A DNA stretch of 34,855 bases. It comes from JAFGCL01 sp964492335. GTDB taxonomy: Bacteria > Chloroflexota > Dehalococcoidia > UBA2247 > RBG-13-53-26. Under the pieces are notes generated by a model that had not been told where the DNA came from, did not search any database, and was given only the letters and a program-made list of their open reading frames with translations. The stretch covers positions 1 to 34,855 of the forward strand of contig CAZBJX010000022.1 of assembly GCA_964492335.1 (NCBI GenBank), read 5' to 3'. Shown here piece after piece: positions 17,092 to 24,143 of this stretch. Made by a program: the position numbers and the translations under genes. Each line of letters starts with the position of its first letter. Within the stretch, counting starts at the first letter, position 1.

Positions 17092-18144
17092 ATGAAGGCC
17101 ACCCCCTTCGACTTCTTCGTCCAGTTTCACCTCACCGAGCGATGCAACCTGGCCTGCCGGCACTGCTACCAGTCGGGGCCGCAGCCCGAGATGAGCGCCG
17201 GGGAAGCCATGCAGGTGGTGGCCGACATCAAGACGGGCATCGACGGCTGGGCGGGAGACTACGATCTGGACATCTCGCCCAGCCTCCATTTCACCGGCGG
17301 CGAGCCCCTGCTGCGCCATGACCTCTTCGCCATACTGGGCCATGCCCGCCAGCTGGGCTTCTCCACCTCCCTGATGACCAACGGGACCCTGATTGACGCA
17401 GCGGCCGCCAGGCAGATCAGGATGGCGGGAGTCAAGGACGTCCAGGTCAGCCTGGACGGGCTGGAGCCCACCCACGACAGCTTGAGAGGAAGCGGGGCCT
17501 ACCGCGGCGCCCTGGCCGGCCTGCGCCACCTGGTCGAGGAGGGCCTGGAGACCTGCGTCAACGTCACCGTTTCGAGGCTCAATGCGCACCAGGCGGACGC
17601 CCTGGTGGAGGCGGCCGCCCGGGCGGGGGCCGGGAGCATCGCCTTCTCCCGCCTGGTCCCGGCCGGCAGGGGCAAGGGCCTCTGGGACCAGGCCCTGACC
17701 GCGCCGGAGGTGGCCCGCTTCTACGAGGGCCTGGCCCGCCGGCCCGACAACGGCCCGGTGGCAGTGGCCTCCCGCGATCCCCTGGCCGCGGTGGCCCGGA
17801 TGAGGGACGAGGCCAGCATCCCGCAGACCGGGCTGCCCGTCGGCGGATGCGCCGCGGGCATGTTCGGGGTGACCATCATGGCCGATGCCACGGTGATGCC
17901 CTGCCGGCGCATGGACCTGCGCATCGGAAGCGTCAGGTCGGGCGGGTTCCGCGATCTCTGGGCGGGCTCGCCGGTGCTCTGGCGGCTGCGCACCCGGGAG
18001 GAATACCACGGCGGATGCGAGACCTGCCGCTATTGGCCCGTGTGCCGCGGCTGCCGCGCCATCGCACTGGCCTTCGCCATCGCCGGCGGGAGCGAGGACG
18101 TAGCCGGGCCGGACCCCCAGTGCCCGTACCACCAGCCGTTCTAG
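17092..18144 (+). CDS. Radical SAM/SPASM domain enzyme
   Basis: 350-aa radical SAM enzyme. The SAM cluster motif CNLACRHC supplies Cys18, 22 and 25; FTGGEPL (67-73) binds SAM. The C-terminal SPASM region has C253, C271, C309, C312, C318, C321 and C344, enough for two extra iron-sulfur clusters. The CxxCx5CxxC spacing (CETCRYWPVCRGC) matches the AhbC/AhbD/NirJ heme enzymes and the mycofactocin enzyme MftC, so either tetrapyrrole or peptide modification is possible. The small gene just upstream favours peptide modification. ATG at 17092 is the only usable start (in-frame TAG at 17059-17061) and lacks a clear ribosome binding site. No RRE/PqqD-like partner is seen. Confidence 0.9.
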   Translation: MKATPFDFFVQFHLTERCNLACRHCYQSGPQPEMSAGEAMQVVADIKTGIDGWAGDYDLDISPSLHFTGGEPLLRHDLFAILGHARQLGFSTSLMTNGTLIDAAAARQIRMAGVKDVQVSLDGLEPTHDSLRGSGAYRGALAGLRHLVEEGLETCVNVTVSRLNAHQADALVEAAARAGAGSIAFSRLVPAGRGKGLWDQALTAPEVARFYEGLARRPDNGPVAVASRDPLAAVARMRDEASIPQTGLPVGGCAAGMFGVTIMADATVMPCRRMDLRIGSVRSGGFRDLWAGSPVLWRLRTREEYHGGCETCRYWPVCRGCRAIALAFAIAGGSEDVAGPDPQCPYHQPF

Positions 18145-18165
18145 CCACCCCCGGCCCCGGCACGG

Positions 18166-18171
18166 TATAAT
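18166..18171 (+). promoter_or_regulatory. -10 box of small membrane protein genes
   Basis: Consensus TATAAT about 42 nt before the ATG at 18213. No convincing -35 hexamer at 16-18 nt upstream. Confidence 0.4.
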
Positions 18172-18212
18172 GGACCGGGTACCGCGCCACATCCGCCAGG
18201 AGGTCTTCAGTT

Positions 18213-18380
18213 ATGGACAAAGCCGCCGACGTCATGCTCATCTTCGCCGGAGCGCTGATGATAGCCGAGGGCCTGGTAAAGTTCGTCAAGCCCAACCTGA
18301 AGGTGCTGCGCATGGGCCTGCCCTGCGGCGGGGCACTGGCCATTCTGGGCATCGCCCTGGTGCTGAAGGGAGCTGCCTAG
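18213..18380 (+). CDS. Small membrane protein (55 aa)
   Basis: Unrecognised 55-aa hydrophobic protein. Two likely membrane segments (about 6-20 and 34-52, the latter CGGALAILGIALVL) are joined by a basic loop with KFVKPNLKVLR. AGGAGG (18198-18203) 9 nt before the ATG and a consensus -10 upstream make it a credible gene despite its size. It is followed after 3 nt by another small membrane protein, so the pair is likely one transcript. Role unknown; being next to the SPASM gene, a transport or immunity function is only speculation. Confidence 0.7.
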   Translation: MDKAADVMLIFAGALMIAEGLVKFVKPNLKVLRMGLPCGGALAILGIALVLKGAA

Positions 18381-18383
18381 GAA

Positions 18384-18665
18384 ATGCGGCCGCAGGACCC
18401 CAGACAGCGCATGCAGAGGAACAGGGCCATCGCCGTCCAGCTGGTCATGATCGTAGCCGGGGCGGGCGTCGGCACCTGGTTCCTGGTCAAGGCCATAAGC
18501 GGCGATCCTCTGCAGAGGGGCTTCCACATCATGGCCACCTGCGGCTGCTTCGGCGTGGCTGCCTTCTACATCTGGCTGGTGATACGGCGCCGGAGGCGGG
18601 AGGAGCAGATAAGGCGGGCCCTGGCCGAGAGGCAGAAGAAGGCGGGGGGCCAGGGCCGGCGCTAG
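18384..18665 (+). CDS. Small membrane protein (93 aa)
   Basis: Unrecognised 93-aa protein. Two membrane segments (about 16-38 and 49-68) are flanked by strongly basic ends: the N-terminus has several Arg residues and the C-terminus is a charged, probably helical tail (RRRRREEQIRRALAERQKK). By the positive-inside rule both ends should be cytoplasmic. The start is 3 nt after the previous stop. No catalytic motif is visible. General shape resembles the 78-aa protein at 19001-19237, which also has two segments and a basic tail, perhaps a distant duplicate. Confidence 0.7.
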   Translation: MRPQDPRQRMQRNRAIAVQLVMIVAGAGVGTWFLVKAISGDPLQRGFHIMATCGCFGVAAFYIWLVIRRRRREEQIRRALAERQKKAGGQGRR

Positions 18666-18697
18666 GCCGGCTTTGCAGTGGGCGCTGCCGGCCGCCG

Positions 18698-18727
18698 CTG
18701 CCGGGCGCGGCGGCGGTATGCTACAAT
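18698..18727 (+). promoter_or_regulatory. Possible promoter of zinc-ribbon gene
   Basis: CTGCCG (18698-18703), 18-nt spacer, TACAAT (18722-18727). A transcript starting near 18734 would leave only about 5 nt before the GTG at 18739. Confidence 0.35.
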
Positions 18728-18738
18728 AGCCCCGGAAG

Positions 18739-18996
18739 GTGTCCGGAGGCGATGTCGCCGGCGGCGATGGAGGCCTGACCATCAAGCTGAAGTACCTGTG
18801 CCCACGCTGCGAGTACAACTGGAGGAGTTGCCGCCATCCGCGCAGGCCAAACGTCACCCGTGACGAAGGGTGCGCGGACTTCTGGCCCAAGGGGAAGGAG
18901 CGGCCACCCGACACAGGCAAGCTGAGCGCCGCCTGGATCGACGGCGTCGACCTGAGCGGGCTCAAGAAGGGGAAGCGCCACCGGCACGAGCCGTAG
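18739..18996 (+). CDS. Small zinc-ribbon-like protein (85 aa)
   Basis: Unrecognised 85-aa protein with CPRCEYNWRSCRHP and a later Cys (DEGCADFWPKG), four cysteines in all that could bind zinc. The C-terminus is basic. The start is uncertain: GTG at 18739 is in frame but has no ribosome binding site; GGAGGCGATG just downstream (ATG at 18752) is in another frame and would give only an 8-residue peptide ending at 18778, close to where the conserved-looking part (LKYLCPRCEY) begins. Translation could therefore be coupled to that minimal upstream frame. Codon use and GC match the neighbours. Confidence 0.6.
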   Translation: MSGGDVAGGDGGLTIKLKYLCPRCEYNWRSCRHPRRPNVTRDEGCADFWPKGKERPPDTGKLSAAWIDGVDLSGLKKGKRHRHEP

Positions 18997-19000
18997 CGAC

Positions 19001-19237
19001 ATGAGCAAGCGGCAACTGCTCAAGCGCCGGGCCCTGCACCTGGTCCTGATTGCCGCCTGGCTGGCCATGGGGACGCTGATGGTCGTGCTCAAGCGCGATT
19101 TCTGGGCGTGGTTCGCCGCCGTCAGCTACGCCATCGCCCTCTTCTACATCGTGGTTGAGGCCCTCATCTGGAGGCGCGCCCTGCGCGCCGGGGGCGCGGC
19201 AGCCGACAGAAAGCGCCAGGGGCCGCCCTCGGGCTAG
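19001..19237 (+). CDS. Small membrane protein (78 aa)
   Basis: Unrecognised 78-aa protein with two membrane segments (about 12-30 and 36-55) and a basic N-terminus (MSKRQLLKRR) and tail (RKRQGPPSG). The ATG is 4 nt after the previous stop, with no strong ribosome binding site, so it likely depends on translation of the zinc-ribbon gene. The next gene starts 5 nt after its stop. Confidence 0.65.
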   Translation: MSKRQLLKRRALHLVLIAAWLAMGTLMVVLKRDFWAWFAAVSYAIALFYIVVEALIWRRALRAGGAAADRKRQGPPSG

Positions 19238-19242
19238 CCGCG

Positions 19243-19731
19243 ATGCCACAGGCCAGCTCGGACAGCAACAGCCACGCCTCCGGCGACAGCAGCCGCGGCG
19301 GGCTGCAGGAGTCAGCCGGAGGCGCCGGCCCCGCCGGGGGGCCACGGGGGGACGTGAGGCCCCGGGCTGCGGTCAGCCAGTTCGCCACGGATATGGCCAC
19401 CCTGGAGAAGGAGGCCATCGTCGAGCCCTTCCGGGCCCCGGGCCCGGGCGGGCAAAGGAAGAACCGGAAGGAGACGGCCGTCCGCCTGACACACCCGCCA
19501 TCCGGCATCACGGTGGTGGCCTCCGAGCGCCGGTCGCAGGCGCAGAACCGCGAGATGGCCTTCCAGCGCCTCATAGCCAGGCTCGTCCGGCTCAACCGCC
19601 CCCCGAAGCGGCGCATCCCCACCAGGCCATCCTCCGCCGCCATCCGCCGGCAGAGGGAATCCAAGGAAAGGACCTCGCAGAAGAAGCGCCTGCGCGCCAC
19701 GGCGGGCCAGGACGCAGCTGACGAGGCCTGA
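19243..19731 (+). CDS. Release-factor-like protein with GGQ motif
   Basis: 162-aa protein with the catalytic domain of class I release factors but no codon-recognition domain, like ArfB/YaeJ and mitochondrial C12orf65 (MTRFR). GPGGQRKNRKETAVRL at about 67-82 contains GGQ (69-71), and the following THPPSGITVVASERRSQAQNREMAFQRL matches the family. The C-terminus is a basic tail (KERTSQKKRLR), which in ArfB enters the ribosomal mRNA channel. Such proteins hydrolyse peptidyl-tRNA on stalled ribosomes. The first 50 residues are low-complexity; ATG at 19393 (MATLEKEAI) is a plausible alternative start, but neither has a clear ribosome binding site. Confidence 0.85.
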   Translation: MPQASSDSNSHASGDSSRGGLQESAGGAGPAGGPRGDVRPRAAVSQFATDMATLEKEAIVEPFRAPGPGGQRKNRKETAVRLTHPPSGITVVASERRSQAQNREMAFQRLIARLVRLNRPPKRRIPTRPSSAAIRRQRESKERTSQKKRLRATAGQDAADEA

Positions 19732-19763
19732 TCGCGCTTCAGCGAGCTTCAGCGCAGGACCTA

Positions 19764-20324
19764 TCAGGGTGCCGGCGAGGCCCGATGGCGCCGGCGGTAG
19801 CGCTCCACCTCCGCGCGGACCAGCCGGACCCCCTCCTCGGGAGTCACCCTTCCCTCGCTCACCGCATCGACCACGGGCCTGGCGTTGGCCACCAGGACCG
19901 AGCACCCGCTGTTCAGGGGAGGCACGCTCATCGACCTGGCGATGGTGCCCCGGGAGATCTGGTCGGCGGTGTAGCACGACATGAAGACATCCCGCAGCGC
20001 GATCACCAGGCCCTTGTCCACCGGGTCGAAGAGATGGCAGAAATGGAAGCGGCACAGAAGCGGCCGGGTATCGTAGATGGGGCACTGCCGGAAGAGGGGT
20101 GAGTAGAGCTCGCAGCCTATGTCCCGGCAGCACCTGCCGCCGCAGGAGGCGCACAGGCCGCTCTCCCGGCTGTAGCTGTCCAGGGCGGCTATCACCGCGG
20201 CCGTCTGGGGACCGAACAGGGCGGCCACTTCCTCGTCAGTGAGCAACGCCACCTGGGAGAAGTCCGCCACCCGGTCCAGAAACCTGGCTACCGCCCTGCG
20301 CTCATCAAGGTCCATCCCGGCCAT
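19764..20324 (-). CDS. Cysteine cluster (YkgJ-type) protein
   Basis: 186-aa protein with a helical N-terminus and a cysteine-rich core: CASCGGRCCRDIGC, then CPIYDTRPLLCRFHFCHL. This is the pattern of YkgJ/zinc-iron-chelating family proteins, where PLLCR(F/W) is typical. A metal or iron-sulfur site is likely; function unknown. It resembles the protein at 2302-2751 in type but is clearly different in sequence. ATG at 20324 has GGAGG only 3 nt upstream, so ATG at 20315 may be used instead. It is convergent with the release-factor-like gene and divergent from the radical SAM gene. Confidence 0.82.
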   Translation of the reverse strand: MAGMDLDERRAVARFLDRVADFSQVALLTDEEVAALFGPQTAAVIAALDSYSRESGLCASCGGRCCRDIGCELYSPLFRQCPIYDTRPLLCRFHFCHLFDPVDKGLVIALRDVFMSCYTADQISRGTIARSMSVPPLNSGCSVLVANARPVVDAVSEGRVTPEEGVRLVRAEVERYRRRHRASPAP

Positions 20325-20468
20325 GCGCCTCCGGCACCCTTCATGATACCACGCGCCGGCAGGCCTCTTCTCTTGTGGACAGAGGCTTGCCTCCGCTGCT
20401 ATTATGTTATGCGATGCGGTCTGCTCTTTCCTGCCGTGGGCGGCGCATCGTCTGACGAAGGAGCGGTA

Positions 20469-21974
20469 TTGAACGTACTTCTGGCCTATCCCCGTTACCC
20501 CGACACCTTCTGGAGCTTCCGGCACGCCCTCAAGTTCGTCTCCAAGAAGGCCGCCTACCCTCCCCTGGGGCTGCTGACCGTGGCTTCCCTGCTGCCCCCG
20601 GAGTGGGCCAAGAGGGTCGTCGATCTGAACACCGACGATCTCCTCGACAGCGACATCGCCTGGGCGGACTGCGTGTTCATCAGCGCCATGGATGTGCAGC
20701 GGCATTCGGCCCATGAAGTCGTCCGGCGCTGTCGCCAGATGGGCAAGAAGATCGTGGCCGGCGGCCCCCTCTTCACCATCGTCCACGATGAGTTCCCGGG
20801 GGTGGACCACTTCGTCCTGGGCGAGGCCGAAGACCTGATGCCGCGCCTGGTGGCGGACCTGGAGAGGGGGGTCGGGGAGCGCTTCTACCAGTCGACGGAG
20901 AGGCCGGACATGCGCCGCAGCCCGGTCCCGGCCTGGGACCTCATCGACACCAGTAAGTACGCCACCATGAGCATACAGTACACGCGGGGCTGCCCCTATG
21001 ACTGTGAGTTCTGCGATGTCGTCCTGCTCAACGGCCGCAACCCTCGCACCAAGGACGTCAGCCAGCTGATCGACGAACTGGAGGCCATCTACCGCCTGGG
21101 CTGCTGCGGCACCGTATTCATCGTGGATGACAACTTCATCGGCAACAAGAAGAAGCTCAAGGCCGAGGTGCTCCCGGCCATAGCCGGGTGGATGAAGAGA
21201 AGGGGCTATCCCTTCACCCTTTTCACCCAGGCCTCCATAGGGCTGGCCGACGACGACGAGCTGCTGACGATGATGACCGACGCCGGCGTCGACCGGGTCT
21301 TCATCGGCATCGAGACCCCCAACGAAGAGAGCCTGGGGGAGTGCGGCAAGCACCAGAACATCAATCGGGACCTGGTGGCCTCGGTCAGGAAGCTGCAGAA
21401 CCACGGCCTGGAGGTGCAGGGGGGATTCATCGTCGGTTTCGACAGCGACCCCCCCAGCATCTTCGACAGCCAGATCAGCTTCATCCAGCGCAGCGGCATA
21501 GTGACGGCCATGGTCGGCCTGCTCACCGCGCCGCGCGGCACCAGGCTGTGGATGCGGCTGAAGAAGGAGGACCGCCTCCTGCACGAATCATCGGGAGACA
21601 ACACCGATTTCTCCATGAACTTCGTTCCCAGGATGAGCCGCGAGTCCCTGGTGGACGGGTACCAGAACGTTCTGATGTCAATATACTCGCCGCGCAACTA
21701 CTACGCCCGCATCCGCACCTTCTTCAACGAGCACCGGCCGGTGACGCACAGCCGCCGGGGCGTGAGCAGGAACCAGCTGGGCGCGCTGCTGAAGTCGATG
21801 TGGTACCTGGGGATCAGGGAGAGGGGCCGGATACAGTACTGGCGCCTGGTGACCTCCACCCTGGTGCAGCGGCCCCGCGCATTTCCGCTGGCCATCACCC
21901 TGGCCGTCTACGGATACCACTACCGCAAGCTGCTGGACGGGTACCAGTTGAGCGGGCCCCAGGGCGTGGCCTAG
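20469..21974 (+). CDS. B12-binding-domain radical SAM protein (DUF4070 type)
   Basis: 501-aa protein with an N-terminal B12-binding-like domain (about 1-140, containing AYPPLGLLTVASLL and GGPLFT), a radical SAM domain with CPYDCEFC (about 178-185), and a C-terminal DUF4070-like region. Opening LNVLLAYPRYPDTFWSF is typical of this family, which includes the hopanoid methylase HpnP, but many members are uncharacterised and no hopanoid genes are nearby. I chose TTG at 20469 because AAGGAG lies 5 nt upstream and the protein then begins at the family N-terminus; an ATG at 20343 would add 42 unrelated residues. It is divergent from the cysteine cluster gene. Confidence 0.88.
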   Translation: MNVLLAYPRYPDTFWSFRHALKFVSKKAAYPPLGLLTVASLLPPEWAKRVVDLNTDDLLDSDIAWADCVFISAMDVQRHSAHEVVRRCRQMGKKIVAGGPLFTIVHDEFPGVDHFVLGEAEDLMPRLVADLERGVGERFYQSTERPDMRRSPVPAWDLIDTSKYATMSIQYTRGCPYDCEFCDVVLLNGRNPRTKDVSQLIDELEAIYRLGCCGTVFIVDDNFIGNKKKLKAEVLPAIAGWMKRRGYPFTLFTQASIGLADDDELLTMMTDAGVDRVFIGIETPNEESLGECGKHQNINRDLVASVRKLQNHGLEVQGGFIVGFDSDPPSIFDSQISFIQRSGIVTAMVGLLTAPRGTRLWMRLKKEDRLLHESSGDNTDFSMNFVPRMSRESLVDGYQNVLMSIYSPRNYYARIRTFFNEHRPVTHSRRGVSRNQLGALLKSMWYLGIRERGRIQYWRLVTSTLVQRPRAFPLAITLAVYGYHYRKLLDGYQLSGPQGVA

Positions 21975-22037
21975 GGGGCCGGCCCGGATGGAGGAAGGAG
22001 CGCCCTCGGCCGTGCAGCCCTTGCAGGGAGCCTCTGA

Positions 22038-22487
22038 ATGAAGTGGAGTGAAGGTCACCCCGGGCGCGTCTTCGTCCTCCGCCTGGAGCACCGGGACAGG
22101 CTGCCCGACTGCATCGAGGGCTTCGCGGCGCAGAACGGCATCTCCACGGGGCTGGCGGTCCTGGTGGGAGGCGTGAGCGGCGGGCAGGTGGTGGTCGGCC
22201 CGCGCCGCACTGACCAGCGCCCCCCCGAGCCCGTGCTCCTGCCGGTGGACGGGGCCCATGAGGCGGCCGGGGTGGGCGTCATCGCCCCGGACGAGGAGGG
22301 CCGGCCGCGGCTGCACATGCACGCCGCCCTGGGGCGCTCCGGCCAGACCATCACCGGCTGCCTGCGGCCCGGCGTGGACACGTGGGTGGTAGGCGAGGTC
22401 ATCATATACGAGATCACCGGGGCAAGGGCGTCCCGCTTCCGGGACGGGGAGACCGGCTTCAGCCTGCTGGAGCCAGGGACCGGGTGA
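22038..22487 (+). CDS. PPC/DUF296 domain protein
   Basis: 149-aa single-domain protein of the PPC (plants and prokaryotes conserved, DUF296) family. Supporting segments are VFVLRLEHRDRLPDCIEGFAA, GLAVLVGGVSGG, HMHAALGRSGQTITGCLRPG and VVGEVIIYEIT; the HxHxxLG...GH/L-type motif near LHMHAALG is the most conserved. Bacterial members form trimers and are of unclear function; AT-hook versions in plants bind DNA, but no AT-hook is present here. The GTG of the next gene overlaps its TGA stop (GTGA), so the two are probably coupled. The ribosome binding site is a weak GGGAG. Confidence 0.9.
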   Translation: MKWSEGHPGRVFVLRLEHRDRLPDCIEGFAAQNGISTGLAVLVGGVSGGQVVVGPRRTDQRPPEPVLLPVDGAHEAAGVGVIAPDEEGRPRLHMHAALGRSGQTITGCLRPGVDTWVVGEVIIYEITGARASRFRDGETGFSLLEPGTG

Positions 22488-23170
22488 GGAAGACGAAGTC
22501 CATGTGGGAATCCCGGAGGCAGGAACTCCTCCAGACCGCGCGCCGCATGCACCGGGCCGGCCTGGTGGTGGCCACCACGGGCAACGCCAGCCAGCGCTTC
22601 ACCGAGCCCGCAGGCCGCGAGCTGGTGGCCATCACCCCCAGCGGGCTCCCCTATGACACCATGGCCGCGGAGGACATCGTGGTGCTGGACATGGAGGGCC
22701 GCCGCGTCGCCGGAGAGCTGGCCCCTTCCATAGAGACCGCCATGCACCTGGCCATCTACCGTGCCCGCAAGGGCATCCGGGCCGTGGTCCACACGCACAC
22801 GGTCCACGCCAGCGTGGTGGCGGTGACCTCCCGGGAGATACCACCCCTGCTGGATGACCAGGTCACCTTCCTCGGCGGTGAGATCAGGGTGGCCGACTAC
22901 GCCCCGCCCGGCAGCCCTCAACTGGCCGGAAACGCCGTGGCCGCCCTGGGGCCGAGGAACGCCGCCCTGCTGGCCGGCCACGGGGCCATAGCCCTGGGGC
23001 GGGACCTGAGGGAGGCCTTCGACAACTGCGAAATCCTGGAGAAGACAGCAAGGGTGTACGCCCTCGCCCGGATGGTGGGGAATATGAGAGCCCTCCCGCC
23101 CCACGGTGTGGAGGCGGGGAAGGCGGCCTTCGCAGCCAGGTCCGGCGAAGCGGGCGCCGCCCCCTGCTGA
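22484..23170 (+). CDS. Class II aldolase/adducin family protein
   Basis: 228-aa zinc-dependent class II aldolase of the fuculose-phosphate aldolase / ribulose-phosphate 4-epimerase family. Signature elements are GLVVATTGNASQR, TPSGLPYDTM, HLAIYRARKGIRAVVHTHTVHAS (the zinc-binding HTHTVHA) and AALLAGHGAIALG (third His). Glu in the position before MHLAIY is conserved (SIETAMHLAIY). I use GTG at 22484, which overlaps the upstream stop; ATG at 22502 is an alternative with only 6 fewer residues. The C-terminus is a short Ala/Gly-rich tail. Substrate is unclear: no sugar kinase or isomerase is adjacent. Confidence 0.9.
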   Translation: MRKTKSMWESRRQELLQTARRMHRAGLVVATTGNASQRFTEPAGRELVAITPSGLPYDTMAAEDIVVLDMEGRRVAGELAPSIETAMHLAIYRARKGIRAVVHTHTVHASVVAVTSREIPPLLDDQVTFLGGEIRVADYAPPGSPQLAGNAVAALGPRNAALLAGHGAIALGRDLREAFDNCEILEKTARVYALARMVGNMRALPPHGVEAGKAAFAARSGEAGAAPC

Positions 23171-23181
23171 TCCCCGCGCCC

Positions 23182-23451
23182 TCAGGGCAGGCAGACTTCG
23201 GGGCCGTCTTCCGTGTTCAGTCTCGAGTTGGTGGACGGGGAGTGAACATACATGCAGGCGATCAGCCGGTCAGCCAGGTCCTGGCAATCCTGCTCGTACC
23301 GGCAGCCCCGGCACCCGTTGTTCGACTCACTGCAAGCTCTGGCCCAGCGCTGGATGATGAAGTCATCGTACCGCTTGGGATACCACTTAGAGCCCCTTCT
23401 CTGTGACCTTTGTTCTTCCTTCGTGGATGGAATAATGGCTACCCCCCCCAA
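23182..23451 (-). CDS. Cysteine-rich C-terminal fragment (frameshifted)
   Basis: 89-codon frame that opens only at a TTG inside a G8 run and has no ribosome binding site, so it is better read as the displaced 3' part of the gene at 23387-23746. It encodes a basic stretch (QRSQRRGSKWYPKRYDDFII) and a compact cysteine group (NNGCRGCRYEQDC) with a later Cys, which could bind a metal. Removing one G from the run joins it in frame to the upstream part, giving a protein of about 187 residues. Base composition is lower in GC than in most of the window. Confidence 0.55.
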   Translation of the reverse strand: MGGVAIIPSTKEEQRSQRRGSKWYPKRYDDFIIQRWARACSESNNGCRGCRYEQDCQDLADRLIACMYVHSPSTNSRLNTEDGPEVCLP

Positions 23452-23746
23452 TATCTAGGACTATGGTGCTGTCAGGAGTCGCCAGCATGTCCTGCCACTC
23501 CTGTTTGCTGAGCCACTCCTGATAGCTCTCCTTGTCCGGGCCGGCGATGCAGTCCGAGAGGTAGTTGGGGAACTGCTTGTGGCATCCGCACACCTTGCAG
23601 ACGCCCTTGCTTACCTGGGCAGTCGCCCTCTCAATCTCCCAGTAATGCCTGCAACCCGACTCCGCAGTCTGAGTTGCTGCCGGCCCCTCGACCTTTGCTG
23701 TTTGGCTGGCGGTCGCCGCTCTGTGACGAAGAGTTGGCGCTTTCAT
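23387..23746 (-). CDS. Zinc-finger-like protein, N-terminal part
   Basis: 119-aa frame with a disordered Ala/Thr-rich N-terminus followed by CRHYWEIERA...GVCKVCGCHKQFPNYL, a pattern resembling small Chloroflexota zinc-finger proteins that I recognise only by general form. Then comes an acidic, Trp-containing segment (QEWLSKQEWQDML). ATG at 23746 has GGGAGG 8 nt upstream; the frame is open to 23827 but the extension has no support. In the given sequence it ends shortly after the G8 run (23442-23449) in an unrelated 15-residue tail, suggesting a frameshift. Upstream lies almost 400 nt without a gene. Confidence 0.6.
   Translation of the reverse strand: MKAPTLRHRAATASQTAKVEGPAATQTAESGCRHYWEIERATAQVSKGVCKVCGCHKQFPNYLSDCIAGPDKESYQEWLSKQEWQDMLATPDSTIVLDIGGGSHYSIHEGRTKVTEKGL
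23442..23449 (-). other. G8 homopolymer at frame break
   Basis: Eight consecutive C on plus (G on the coding strand). One fewer G would fuse the two frames at 23387-23746 and 23182-23451 at Ile-Gly-Gly-Val. It may be a sequencing error, a fixed mutation or a slippage switch. Confidence 0.75.
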
Positions 23747-24121
23747 GAGTCGTTCCTCCCCCAGTTGAATTGGTCCACCCTCCGTCGTGAAGAGGTGGCC
23801 GAGTTCGCCCTGTTTCCGAAACCGCAATCCCTTTTCGTGTTCAAGCAGACCAATGGAACACGCTGCCCGGTCGCATCATCCCGGCTGTCGCTCAAGTACA
23901 CCAGGTTTGCCTGCCTTCGGCCGCAGGTAAGGGTTAACGTGCGCAGTCACAACCGCTGGCCGCCCCAGGCCGAGCCACCCCCTCGTTGGAAATGTAGTTG
24001 CCATCCTAACCTTTAGCAATACCAATATACTACGTTTTCTCTCCGTGTGAATCAGTAGGTCCACGTATTTCGCGGGGGAAGCTTACGTAATCCAACTCCT
24101 GACAAGCAGCGTGGGGAGAAG
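23747..24121. other. Gene-free stretch of lower GC
   Basis: About 375 bases with no convincing gene on either strand. The section near 24000-24070 is AT-rich (including AATATACTACG) and could hold the promoter of the leftward gene at 23746, which would give it a long leader. No clear riboswitch or RNA fold was recognised. Confidence 0.5.
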
Positions 24122-24143
24122 GCCGGCGCGCGGCCGCGCCGGC
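24122..24143 (-). terminator. Hairpin after NarL-type regulator
   Basis: Perfect 9-bp stem GCCGGCGCG / CGCGCCGGC with a CGGC loop, starting at the stop codon of the regulator gene. Only a weak pyrimidine stretch follows. Confidence 0.55.

Noticed and set aside
16882..18192. 436-codon minus frame opposite the SPASM enzyme
   Set aside because: Antisense shadow; also covers the small peptide gene whose ribosome binding site is on plus.
20469..21974. Hopanoid methylase HpnP assignment
   Set aside because: Family resemblance only; no hopanoid genes nearby and many relatives are uncharacterised.
23876..24064. 62-codon minus frame in the gene-free stretch
   Set aside because: No ribosome binding site or recognisable motif.
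24122..24143. Transposon inverted repeat
   Set aside because: Local hairpin at the stop codon, no partner copy or transposase; terminator-like.
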